Below, in pieces: positions 27,358-35,857 of a DNA stretch of 64,000 bases (positions are counted from its first letter, which is position 1; each line of letters starts with the position of its first letter). The position numbers and the translations under genes are program-made. The stretch covers positions 124,001 through 188,000 of the forward strand of contig NZ_CANNGQ010000004.1 of NCBI RefSeq assembly GCF_947504145.1. The letters run 5' to 3'. This DNA comes from an uncultured Microbulbifer sp. GTDB lineage: Bacteria > Pseudomonadota > Gammaproteobacteria > Pseudomonadales > Cellvibrionaceae. The notes beneath the pieces are model-generated. The model did not search any database and had not been told where the DNA came from. It saw only the letters and a list, made by a program, of their open reading frames with translations.

Positions 27358-29508
27358 ATGAATAAGCAACATCAACCGCCGAAACAGCGATTATTGAGAA
27401 AAACAGCCACACGCAACGGAGTCCGACTCCCGGTTGCGCTGGCAGTAACCACCGCCCTGTGCGCTTCGTTCAGTGGCCCACTGCTGGCAGCACCGGGCTA
27501 CAAGAGCGGCCAGCCACTGCCATCCAATTTCAGTCAAACCATCAATGCCGCCGCCCACGGGGTTATTGCCAATGATGGGATGGACGATGCGGTCGCCCTG
27601 CAAAATATCATCGATACCATGATTCCCCTGGGGAACTCACCTTCCAACCGTGTGACGATTCAGTTGCCTGCCGGAGAAATACACCTGGACGATGAGGTGC
27701 ACGTGGACCGCTCCGGTGTGGTGATTATCGGTGCCGGCAACAACCCCGCGAGCGGTACCAAAATCACCGTGCGCAGCTGGCAGCCTTATGGAGCAGACTC
27801 CAGCGGCGCGCCGGACTTCGATAAAAAGTATTGGCCCGGTTTTGGCGCCTTCCGTGTGGAGACCCGTATCAAGCACTCCGGCGAACAGAACTACGAGGGC
27901 AGTATCAACTTCCACTGGAAGCACAGTATCGAGTTTGATCAGACGGCATCTCTTGGCGATACGGTTTTGCACCTGGAAAATAACGGCGCGAGTAAGTTTT
28001 CTGTCGGTGATCTGATCTATGTGGGCGCCGCAACGGATACCGCCTTCCTGGATCTCGGCCAAGTGCCCAGCAGCAAGCGCTCAAAATCCCACCTGCAAAC
28101 CGGGCACATGCGCACGCAGATATTTACCGTGACGGCTCGCAATATCAGTAACGATACCGTCACCCTCGACGCGCCGCTCGAGTTCGATATTCCGATCAAC
28201 AACAACAGCGGTTACAAGAGCCGGGTAATGCCAGTCACTGCGGTGAAAGATGTGGGCTTTCGCGATTTCTATCTGCAGATGTCTACCACCGGCACCAACT
28301 GCGTGGGCTACAACGGCAACGACTACTCCGCATCTAATCCATCCGGCGTTGGCCACAAGTACGTGAACCTGTGCCCAGAGGATGCGATTCACGGCATCAT
28401 TTTTAAGTGGGCTGCCGATGGCTGGGTGGAGAATGTGCGCATGGACATGATGGGCTCGCACCCACTGGTCACCGAGTTCGCCCGCCATATGACGTTTAAG
28501 GACAATAGTTTTAACGGTTCCTGGAACAAGGGTGCCGGTGGCAATGGTTACTTCCGCGGCTCCAAACTCTATGACAGCCTGATTCAGGGCAACACCCTGT
28601 CGCGCCTGCGCCACCTCACTCTTCAGTGGTCCGCCACCGGCAATATCGTCGAGAACAATACTCTCGATAGCGATATCAACCTGCACGGTGGCTGGGAGCG
28701 CAACAACCTGATTCGCAACAATATGGTGGCAGTACCTTTCGAGCACCGCAACTGGACCAACGGCGCACCGGACAGCGGTACCTGGCAACCGATCTGGTAC
28801 GGCTCCGGGGATCACGCCAGTAACTGGTCCGGCCCCACCGGCCCCAACAACGTATTTCTTAACAACACCCTCAAAAAGGCGACCAGTGTCGGTGCACCCA
28901 TTGCCTCCTGGGGCCTATTCGATGCCCCAGGGGTCAGCTATGCGTTTGCCTGGGATGGCAGTCAGTTTGTGCACCTGAATGTCAGCGGCACACCGGTAAG
29001 TACCTGGGATCAGAGCTACGCGGAAGATGTACATGCGCAGATGCCGCTGTCCGGGGTCTATACCGGGGGAAGTTCTGGCAGTGGATCCAGTTCTTCCAGT
29101 AGCTCTTCGAGCAGTTCCTCCAGCAGCTCGTCCAGTAGTTCCAGTTCCGGTGGCAGCAGTTCATCATCGAGCAGCTCTTCGTCCAGCAGTTCTGGCAGTG
29201 GCAGCTCCAGCGGTGGCAGTGGTAGCTGCGGTAGCTATATCGATTTGCCGTGGGACAGCCGCCAGGAAATTACTTTGGGCAGTGGTAGCTGCGTGCGCTT
29301 CGACCGGAGTCTGTCCGGCGAGAACCTGCAGGTGTGGGACAGCAACGACAATCCCAGTTGCGATTTCCGCGGCACCATCACGGCAGTGGATGGCAGCGGC
29401 TCACTGGTAGTGGATTCGAACTACGAGTCTTCCGGTGGATTTAGCGGAACCACCCTCAAGTTCCAGGCGAGTAATGGCTGCGCTTACGTAAAAGTTCGCG
29501 CTTACTGA
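27358..29508 (+). CDS. Secreted right-handed beta-helix protein with poly-Ser linker and Cys-rich C-terminal module
   Basis: This 716-residue protein has a Sec signal peptide with a long positive N-terminus (cleavage near residue 46). Residues about 55-570 form a right-handed beta-helix that opens like the pectate_lyase_3 superfamily (ANDGMDDAVALQNIID, then VTIQLPAGEIHLD) and continues with N-rich coils (NSFNGSWNKG, VENNTLDSDINLHGGWERNN). A nearly pure serine linker occupies about 575-620. The last 95 residues form a small domain with four cysteines and Gly/Ser-rich strands, which I do not recognise and which may bind glycan. The family suggests a polysaccharide lyase or glycosidase. The substrate cannot be read from the sequence. 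The start has GGAGAT nine bases upstream. Confidence 0.75.
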   Translation: MNKQHQPPKQRLLRKTATRNGVRLPVALAVTTALCASFSGPLLAAPGYKSGQPLPSNFSQTINAAAHGVIANDGMDDAVALQNIIDTMIPLGNSPSNRVTIQLPAGEIHLDDEVHVDRSGVVIIGAGNNPASGTKITVRSWQPYGADSSGAPDFDKKYWPGFGAFRVETRIKHSGEQNYEGSINFHWKHSIEFDQTASLGDTVLHLENNGASKFSVGDLIYVGAATDTAFLDLGQVPSSKRSKSHLQTGHMRTQIFTVTARNISNDTVTLDAPLEFDIPINNNSGYKSRVMPVTAVKDVGFRDFYLQMSTTGTNCVGYNGNDYSASNPSGVGHKYVNLCPEDAIHGIIFKWAADGWVENVRMDMMGSHPLVTEFARHMTFKDNSFNGSWNKGAGGNGYFRGSKLYDSLIQGNTLSRLRHLTLQWSATGNIVENNTLDSDINLHGGWERNNLIRNNMVAVPFEHRNWTNGAPDSGTWQPIWYGSGDHASNWSGPTGPNNVFLNNTLKKATSVGAPIASWGLFDAPGVSYAFAWDGSQFVHLNVSGTPVSTWDQSYAEDVHAQMPLSGVYTGGSSGSGSSSSSSSSSSSSSSSSSSSSSGGSSSSSSSSSSSSSGSGSSSGGSGSCGSYIDLPWDSRQEITLGSGSCVRFDRSLSGENLQVWDSNDNPSCDFRGTITAVDGSGSLVVDSNYESSGGFSGTTLKFQASNGCAYVKVRAY

Positions 29509-29547
29509 TTTGTATAGGGCGGCACTCTGTGCTGCCGATTTACTCAC

Positions 29548-29573
29548 AAAAAAGCCCCACTCGAGGTGGGGCT
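29548..29573 (-). terminator. Intrinsic terminator after kduI (first copy)
   Basis: On the minus strand AGCCCCAC and GTGGGGCT pair around a five-base loop and run into six T residues, 40 bases after the kduI stop. It may also stop the convergent beta-helix gene, which has a weaker hairpin (GGCGGCAC/GTGCTGCC) at about 29519-29538. Confidence 0.88.
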
Positions 29574-29611
29574 GCAATGTTGGCGGAGAGAGAAAGACTG
29601 AAAAAAGACGG

Positions 29612-30445
29612 CTAGCCTAAATCACCGAGCTTGAGGTGATCCATATCGTCAAACTGCTGATTTTCACCACCCATAGCCCACACAAAGCTGTAATTGCAGC
29701 TGCCCGCACCACTGTGGATGGACCAGTGCGGTGAGGCAATCGCGGTCTTTGGCGCAAGGGGCAGAGAGCGGGTTTCGTGGGGCTGGCCCATAAAATGGAA
29801 TACACGCTCGTCCTGGGGAAAATCAAAATACAGATAGACTTCTGTACGGCGGCGGTGGGTATGGGGCGGCTTGGTATTCCACACACTACCGCTGGCTAGG
29901 CGGGTAATGCCCATCACCAACTGACAACTATCCACCACTCCGGGGCAGATAGACTGACATATAACCCGCTCGTTACTGCCATCGATGCTGCCGAGCTCCA
30001 CCCGGTTGGCTTTGTCCAGCGGGATATGCACGGTTTCGGTCACCCGGTGCGCCGGGTAGCTGACCAGATAGAATTCCGCCGGTGCGCTGTCGTCTGCGCT
30101 GGTGAAGGTTACCGCCTGGCTTCCGCGAGTGACATACAGGCTATCAAATTTTTCCATCGGATATTCTTTGCCGTCCACCACGACAACACCGACACCGCCG
30201 ATATTCACCACACCCAGCTCGCGTCGCTCACAAAAATACGCACTGGCGAGCTCTTTGTGGGTGGGTAGTGAAAGCGGCTTCTGAACGGTAGGTACTGCGG
30301 CACCCACTACTGCGCGGTCCACATCGGTATAGGTGAGATTCAGAGTGCCGCGCTCAAACAGCGACTCCATGCAAAAAGATTCGCGTAACTCTGCATTGGT
30401 CATGCGCTGATAGCGCACACTGTCGGCGCTGTGAAGAAATTGCAT
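29612..30445 (-). CDS. kduI: 5-keto-4-deoxyuronate isomerase, copy 1
   Basis: KduI isomerises 5-keto-4-deoxyuronate (from unsaturated galacturonate or glucuronate) to 2,5-diketo-3-deoxygluconate. The 277-residue cupin-type enzyme has ERGTLNLTYTDVDRAVVG at the N-terminus, FCERRELGVVNIGG, and the zinc site PPHTHRRRTEVYLYF near residues 193-207 with His-x-His and Glu. The fourth histidine lies in the SPHWSIHSGAG region near 240. It ends a run of minus-strand genes beginning with the DUF4861 lipoprotein and is 66 bases after the BNR-type protein. A second copy lies at 52899 with clearly different sequence. Confidence 0.95.
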   Translation of the reverse strand: MQFLHSADSVRYQRMTNAELRESFCMESLFERGTLNLTYTDVDRAVVGAAVPTVQKPLSLPTHKELASAYFCERRELGVVNIGGVGVVVVDGKEYPMEKFDSLYVTRGSQAVTFTSADDSAPAEFYLVSYPAHRVTETVHIPLDKANRVELGSIDGSNERVICQSICPGVVDSCQLVMGITRLASGSVWNTKPPHTHRRRTEVYLYFDFPQDERVFHFMGQPHETRSLPLAPKTAIASPHWSIHSGAGSCNYSFVWAMGGENQQFDDMDHLKLGDLG

Positions 30446-30511
30446 TTTGGCTCCTTAACACGTGGATGTTTATCTTGACGCTTTCGCGCTTTTCACAAAA
30501 AACGAATAGTT

Positions 30512-33127
30512 TCACAGGGAGTTAGACCTGCACCGCCACTGGGCACGGCGATATACAAAGAGGATCATGGCCAAAAGAATGAGAATTTGCGGCTCAATCG
30601 CGCCACCCTTACTACCCGCTTCCCCGGTATTCTGATTACTTGAAGCATCGGAATTATCAATTATCTCGTCCGCCCCCCCAGAATCCCCTGAATCCCCTGA
30701 ATCCCCGGAATCCCCGGAATCCCCGGAATCCCCTGAATCCCCGGAATCCCCTGAGTCCCCGGAACCCCCGGATTCCCCAGAATCTACAGAGTCCCCGACG
30801 CCGGTAGTTTCCTGATATTCGAGAGAGAACCAGTTCAGGTTCAAATCATTGCTAAACTGCAGAGTGAGGACCTGCGAGCCAGTTTCGAGGTGACCCAGTT
30901 CGATATCGAATGTCGTGAAGCTGCCTTCGCTTCCAGTACTCGCAAGCGCCTGTTCGGCTACCACAAGCTGATCGTCGACTCGAACATCCAGGGTGATGTC
31001 GTCCAGCGGAATCGCTGCGCGCATCTGCATACGGTAAGGGCCCGCCTGGGTAATAAGAATGTCGTAGTGCAGAAGATCCTCACTGGAAATCCAGCCCACA
31101 TGAAAATCCCCGTCGCTGTCGGTGGTGACTTCTATATCCACAACACCGGAACGGTAATCTCCACCTTTGTTAACCGGGGAGGCATCGCTGGCTCTGGAGT
31201 AGTCCTCGGCTTCGACCCGGGTTTTCTGACTACCATTGACCACCGGTAGAATATCCAAAGTGTTCGTGACGCTACTGCAGATCACCCACTGCACCGAATC
31301 CACAGTGATGGCCTCGCACCGTTCAAAGGCAAAATCCACACACGCATCGGCAAACTTTTCCTGCGCGGCGGAAAAGGTGTGATCCGCCACCGCACAGTAT
31401 TCGTCATCCGGATCAACTTCTGCGGCGTCGCTGGCGGCCCTTACATAGCAGTTCTTGACAACCCCCGGCTGTGGATCACCGAAAACCTCGGTAGCGCACT
31501 GCAAATCGGCGGACTGGTTGTACAGATAGAAGAAGCTACCCGCTGCGCCAAAGGCGATATCCTGTACTCCCACAACGTGAACGATCTCTCCTTCCCTGGA
31601 GTCGAAAGTAAATCCATCCGGCCCTCTGTCCGTCTTCGGTAAGTCGAGATCGATCACCTGTACGTGCAGCGGCAGGCTGGTGCTATCGCCCTTTTCCTGA
31701 AGGTAGTAGTAGAGCTTTTCGTCATAAATATGCGGAACCCCGTGGCCAAAGGCCGAGCCGCTACCAGTTTCATATACCGTCTGAAAATCATTGGTACCAC
31801 CGTCGGTGGCCTGAACCCAAGGGCGACCACTTTTCAGTCCGATGATGTAAACCTTGTCGCCGGAGGTGTACAGCTTGTCGGCACCGGCAAACTCCGTAGA
31901 GTGAATAAATTCACTGCTTCCGGAGGGCTTATAGGAGTGCAGATAGACGGTTTTATTGATGACCTGATCTTTGACTTTGCTGATGATATGCACATCACCA
32001 CGATCCGTTACGGTAAAATCAAAACCGCTGACGATATACACCTCGTCTTTTCCGGTCGCCTCAACCAGGTCACCGGGTTCATAGACTTTTAATGACTGTG
32101 GATCCACCAGGGGGATCGCGAATTCTTCCCCCCGGTGGGTTTTCCACTGATTTTTTCCGTTCTGGTCATCAGAATAGGCGTAGAAGATGCCGTTCTGATA
32201 CAGAAACTTGTCATTCTTGTTGCCGCTACGTATCTGGAAAGCCGTTCTCAGCTTTCCATTCACAAACTTCATGTCGCCATACAGTCCCCAGTTGTGATCG
32301 AGGTCCGGGCTTTTTGCTGCCTGATTCAGGTGATTGAACTGGGTGAATCTATTCCAGGTCTCTGTTGATGCATCGTATTTCGTAAATACGTAGCCACCGT
32401 TGTCGTTTCCTCCTGTGCGCATGAAGAACATCAGGTCATTGTTCTCATTCAGAAAGAATGTCGGGTAGGTAAGATCCTGAAACTGGGCAGGGTCGGCCAC
32501 ACCATTCAGACTGACATGGCCGTAATCGCCCGGTTGGTCTTCCACAAATAGATCGAGCGTAAACTCGTCATCAGGAACGGTTGCGGCATCTACAGTTGTG
32601 AAGGCATAACGAAAATAGTCATCAGGAAATTGACTACTCGAATAGGAATGCATGTCGTAAAGAATGTGCAGCTTGCCATCCTTTGGGCTGATGCCAATAG
32701 CCGCAGTATTATGCGATTCACCGATCCACCAGTCCCCCCGCAGTCCGGTATGCCGATGGGGAAACTCAACGGTTTTTATCACCTCAGTCTGCATGTTATA
32801 GCGGGACAACATCAGATTTCGTGCGTTTTTACCGCCTTTATACCAGGTAGTAAAAATGAACTGATCATAGACTTTTATCGCATCGCCATGGGCGGAAATT
32901 CTCGGACCGAACTTGTAGTCGTATACGTCACTATTGCCGTTGTCCGGTGATTCATAGCCGACCTGTTCCCCATTAAAGTAGAGACCGTTGTCGGCCACCT
33001 TATACTGGGATTCAAATTCAACCTCCGCATAAACAGCCGAGGAAAGTAGACTCGCCAGACCAACAACCCACTTGAAACCCAGATTGAATCTGGGCTTCTC
33101 GCGGGCAATGCGATTGGTGCAATGCAT
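30512..33127 (-). CDS. BNR_4-type putative polysaccharide lyase with CBM6 and GlyGly-CTERM-like tail
   Basis: This 871-residue exported protein has a signal peptide (cleavage near residue 34, SSAVYA). A seven-bladed beta-propeller-like BNR_4 region spans about 40-540, with GESHNTAAIGISPKDGKLH and YDMHS, the pattern seen in PL24/PL25 ulvan lyases and relatives. A Cys-containing stretch (about 550-635) and a CBM6-like module (about 642-765, VEAEDYSRAS to FSNDLNLNWFSLEY) follow. Next comes a Ser-Gly-Asp tandem-repeat linker, then a Gly-Gly motif, a hydrophobic helix (LILLAMILFVY) and basic residues at the end, as in GlyGly-CTERM proteins processed by rhombosortase. Lyase activity is inferred from family resemblance. 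AAGGAG precedes the start at 33127. Confidence 0.72.
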   Translation of the reverse strand: MHCTNRIAREKPRFNLGFKWVVGLASLLSSAVYAEVEFESQYKVADNGLYFNGEQVGYESPDNGNSDVYDYKFGPRISAHGDAIKVYDQFIFTTWYKGGKNARNLMLSRYNMQTEVIKTVEFPHRHTGLRGDWWIGESHNTAAIGISPKDGKLHILYDMHSYSSSQFPDDYFRYAFTTVDAATVPDDEFTLDLFVEDQPGDYGHVSLNGVADPAQFQDLTYPTFFLNENNDLMFFMRTGGNDNGGYVFTKYDASTETWNRFTQFNHLNQAAKSPDLDHNWGLYGDMKFVNGKLRTAFQIRSGNKNDKFLYQNGIFYAYSDDQNGKNQWKTHRGEEFAIPLVDPQSLKVYEPGDLVEATGKDEVYIVSGFDFTVTDRGDVHIISKVKDQVINKTVYLHSYKPSGSSEFIHSTEFAGADKLYTSGDKVYIIGLKSGRPWVQATDGGTNDFQTVYETGSGSAFGHGVPHIYDEKLYYYLQEKGDSTSLPLHVQVIDLDLPKTDRGPDGFTFDSREGEIVHVVGVQDIAFGAAGSFFYLYNQSADLQCATEVFGDPQPGVVKNCYVRAASDAAEVDPDDEYCAVADHTFSAAQEKFADACVDFAFERCEAITVDSVQWVICSSVTNTLDILPVVNGSQKTRVEAEDYSRASDASPVNKGGDYRSGVVDIEVTTDSDGDFHVGWISSEDLLHYDILITQAGPYRMQMRAAIPLDDITLDVRVDDQLVVAEQALASTGSEGSFTTFDIELGHLETGSQVLTLQFSNDLNLNWFSLEYQETTGVGDSVDSGESGGSGDSGDSGDSGDSGDSGDSGDSGDSGDSGGADEIIDNSDASSNQNTGEAGSKGGAIEPQILILLAMILFVYRRAQWRCRSNSL
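30681..30790 (-). repeat. Nine-base tandem repeat encoding the Ser-Gly-Asp linker
   Basis: About eleven head-to-tail copies of GAATCCCC(G/T), the last few degenerate, encode alternating Ser-Gly-Asp triplets between CBM6 and the C-terminal anchor. The near-identity of copies at the DNA level suggests recent slippage expansion, unlike the poly-Ser linkers, which mix serine codons. Confidence 0.85.
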
Positions 33128-33252
33128 GAAAAAACTCCTTGGAAAAGCGTGTGAAAGTGATTCCAAAGCTGGCTCGCTCTGTATTACTTTCTCAGAGATA
33201 CGGTATACAGGCACGCATCAAAAGTGCGATGTAGTTTCACCTTCTCACTCGA

Positions 33253-34329
33253 CTATTCTCCCGCACCACCAACGATGCTACTGCTTCCCAGTGCTGTTGC
33301 CGTCGCGTTCAGGTATTCGACGAACTGCGCGCGGTTTTGGACATCCTCATCGCGCCATACCGCGGCAAATTGATACTGCGCTTCAGTGCCCCCCTTCAGC
33401 AGCACCAGATGGTTGTATTCATCGTCGGTGATCTGTTGCAGATCTGCGTTGCGGAAAAAGATCGCCATACCCAGGTTGTCGTCCGCCAGACTCTGAGGAC
33501 CCCAGGTAGCGAGATAACCCCACTCGCCACCGTCTTTGGCAGATACCAGCGGCTCCAGGCCGTGACGCACGATTCCGGTGGCCCAGCTTTCCGCGGGGAT
33601 TTCCGTTTTGGTGTGAACCTGAGTAAGCCGGGAGCCGGGCTCGATACGCAGGGTCATCTCGAGATTCCGTTCGCCGCCGCCAGATTTCCAGCCGGTGTAT
33701 TGCACGCGCACAGCGGAGGCTTCGGTTTCGTTAGACACGTTTACCGAGGCACCGGTGAATTGCCGAACCCCTTCCAACTTCCCCTGGTGCCAGACACCAA
33801 CACCGCCAATGCCGAGCGACGGGCCCACTTTCAGAACGTCCATTCCCCAGTCAGACAGCGCGTGATAGTCGGTTCCGTCCTGCCCTACCTCTGGTAGCAC
33901 CAGCTGCGGTTTCGTTTTGCCGAAAATATCGATCGCCGCACGCTCATCGAAATAGAGCCGGTAGGCCACCTTCTCCGATTCCCAACCCGGGCCTTCATAT
34001 TTGAACAGGCGGTTGCCGATCTGGTGGTCTTCCGGCAGCTGCATAAATTCCACCGGCACATATTCACCGCCCTGCAGCTTGCCGTCGTCTCCCGGTACGC
34101 CGCCACGGCGCACGGCCAGTTCCGCGTAGGCACCCGTTACCTCGGCGTCCACATTGCTATCGCCATGTTTCGCTTCTTTCGCTTCTGTGGATGCGCTCTG
34201 CACGGCAGTCTGAACAGGCGCCACTTCCGTTTGCGCCGCCGACTGTGCGTTACGGCTGTCCGAGCAGCCACTCGTAGAGATCAGGGCAACGGCCGCCGCG
34301 AGCGCCGCTTTATGCGTGAAATCCAACAT
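33253..34329 (-). CDS. DUF4861 family lipoprotein
   Basis: This 358-residue lipoprotein (lipobox STSGC, Cys22) has a low-complexity Ala/Gln/Glu segment to about residue 70, then one DUF4861 domain. Segments such as RLFKYEGPGWESEKVAYRLY, DIFGKTKPQLVLPEVGQDG and DWGMDVLKVG closely match the N-terminal half of the protein at 53770, where this domain is fused to GH105. The domain's function is not established to my knowledge. Its repeated link with unsaturated-uronyl hydrolases suggests handling of pectic oligosaccharides. It is divergent from a GH105 gene and heads the run that includes the BNR protein and kduI. Confidence 0.82.
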   Translation of the reverse strand: MLDFTHKAALAAAVALISTSGCSDSRNAQSAAQTEVAPVQTAVQSASTEAKEAKHGDSNVDAEVTGAYAELAVRRGGVPGDDGKLQGGEYVPVEFMQLPEDHQIGNRLFKYEGPGWESEKVAYRLYFDERAAIDIFGKTKPQLVLPEVGQDGTDYHALSDWGMDVLKVGPSLGIGGVGVWHQGKLEGVRQFTGASVNVSNETEASAVRVQYTGWKSGGGERNLEMTLRIEPGSRLTQVHTKTEIPAESWATGIVRHGLEPLVSAKDGGEWGYLATWGPQSLADDNLGMAIFFRNADLQQITDDEYNHLVLLKGGTEAQYQFAAVWRDEDVQNRAQFVEYLNATATALGSSSIVGGAGE

Positions 34330-34353
34330 TATTATTTCCCCACCTAGACTTTA

Positions 34354-34364
34354 TGGTAAGGCCA
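34354..34364. promoter_or_regulatory. GntR-type operator, DUF4861 proximal
   Basis: TGGTAAGGCCA, identical to the site at 39382-39392, lies 25 bases upstream of the DUF4861 start codon and pairs with the perfect site centred 28 bases away. Confidence 0.6.
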
Positions 34365-34381
34365 ACATACACTACTGCAAC

Positions 34382-34392
34382 TGGTATTACCA
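34382..34392. promoter_or_regulatory. GntR-type operator, perfect palindrome
   Basis: TGGTATTACCA is a perfect odd palindrome (TGGTA, T, TACCA). It lies in the 199-base divergent region between the DUF4861 lipoprotein and GH105 genes and could control both directions. Confidence 0.7.
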
Positions 34393-34528
34393 CATGACCA
34401 AATCAAAACGGTGGCAATGCGGGAATAGCGACCCGCATCAACGCTCGGCCCCTGCGCGCATCTGATACGATCGTGCGATGTAGCTGAAAGCACCAAGAAA
34501 TACAAATAACAGTAATAAAGGTGGCATC

Positions 34529-35821
34529 ATGACTCTGAACCGAAGCCTGCAACTCGGGCTGGGACTGCTGATCGGCGGTCTCTGCACCAGCATCCACACT
34601 TCCGCCAATGCCTTCGCCAGCGCCAGTGGTGCGGCGCAGGCAGAGTACTGGCCAGAGCCAGTTGCCTGGCAGGCACCTGCGGCCGAGATTCCGGCCTACG
34701 CCGACAAGCTCTCTCCCGCACTCACCCAGGCAGACATCACCGCTGCCGCCAACCGCGTGGCGGACTGGCAGCTGAGCCAGTACGACCTGCGCAGCAACAT
34801 GATGCGCGCAGAAGGCCGCGCTAGCGGTATTCCCCAGGGCTGGATGTATGCCACCTGGCAGATCGGCCTGCTGGAATGGGCCAAAGTGAGCAAGCAGCTG
34901 CCCTACGAACAGGCGGTAATCAACAACGCTTTCACCAATCAATGGCTGTTGGGTCCGCGGGTACACCACGCTGACGACCATGCAATGGGTACCGTATATC
35001 TGGACCTGTACGAGCGCATGGGTGGCGAGGAAAAAATCGCACACCTGAAACAGCAGTTCGACAAGGTGCTGGCAGATCAGCCGGACACCAGCCTCTATTT
35101 TGATGACGATGACAAGTTCCACCAGGACCTTGCCCATCGTAATTTCGACGATCCCTCCTGCACCATTCGCTGGTGCTGGGCCGATGCCATTTTTATGGCA
35201 CCACCGGTATGGGCGGAGCTGGCTCGCATTACCGGCTCGCAGAAGTACCTGGACTTTATGGATAAAGAGTTCTGGGTGACTACCGACTATCTCTACAACA
35301 CCGACGAAAAGCTTTACCTGCGCGACAGCCGCTATTTCGAGCGCAAAGACAGCAAGGGCCGCCTGATTTACTGGGGCCGCGGCAACGGCTGGGTACTCGC
35401 CGGTATCGCACGCACACTGAAAGAACTGCCGGATCACTTCGCGGAAAAAGAGCGCTACGAAACCCTGTTCCAGGAAATGAGCGCGCGACTGGTCGACCTG
35501 CAACAAAAGGACGGCAGCTGGCCCTCTTCACTGCTGGAGATCGAGGAACAGTCACCACCGGAATCCAGCGGTACCGGCCTGCTGGTGTACGCGCTGGCCT
35601 GGGGTGTAAACAGTGGTCTGCTAAAAGATGAGAAGTACGTGGACGCGGTACACAAAGGCTGGGCGTCACTGGTAGACAGCGTGCAGCCAAACGGCAAACT
35701 GGGCTGGGTTCAACAGGTCGCCTTTGCACCAGGTTCCGCTACCGCGGAAGACACCCAGCTTTACGGCACCGGCGCATTGTTGCTGGCCGCCTCGGAAGTC
35801 ATCCAGCTCGATCACAAGTAA
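34529..35821 (+). CDS. Unsaturated rhamnogalacturonyl/glucuronyl hydrolase, GH105
   Basis: It is predicted to release 4-deoxy unsaturated uronic acid from the ends of lyase-generated oligosaccharides in the periplasm. The 430-residue protein has a signal peptide (residues 1-27) and an (alpha/alpha)6 barrel. The VHHADDHAMGTVYLDLYE segment and the catalytic-Asp segment WCWADAIFMAPP near residue 215 are typical, as is GRGNGWVLAGIARTL near 285. AAGGTGG precedes the start. kduD follows 36 bases later, so the product's next enzymes are co-expressed. Confidence 0.92.
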   Translation: MTLNRSLQLGLGLLIGGLCTSIHTSANAFASASGAAQAEYWPEPVAWQAPAAEIPAYADKLSPALTQADITAAANRVADWQLSQYDLRSNMMRAEGRASGIPQGWMYATWQIGLLEWAKVSKQLPYEQAVINNAFTNQWLLGPRVHHADDHAMGTVYLDLYERMGGEEKIAHLKQQFDKVLADQPDTSLYFDDDDKFHQDLAHRNFDDPSCTIRWCWADAIFMAPPVWAELARITGSQKYLDFMDKEFWVTTDYLYNTDEKLYLRDSRYFERKDSKGRLIYWGRGNGWVLAGIARTLKELPDHFAEKERYETLFQEMSARLVDLQQKDGSWPSSLLEIEEQSPPESSGTGLLVYALAWGVNSGLLKDEKYVDAVHKGWASLVDSVQPNGKLGWVQQVAFAPGSATAEDTQLYGTGALLLAASEVIQLDHK

Positions 35822-35857
35822 ACGCTCTTACGCAGTAAATTGAGGAGAGATCGCACC

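Noticed and set aside
29080-29220. Serine-codon repeats as a CRISPR or microsatellite array
   Set aside because: They encode a poly-Ser protein linker with mixed codons, in frame, as in other modular enzymes of this group.
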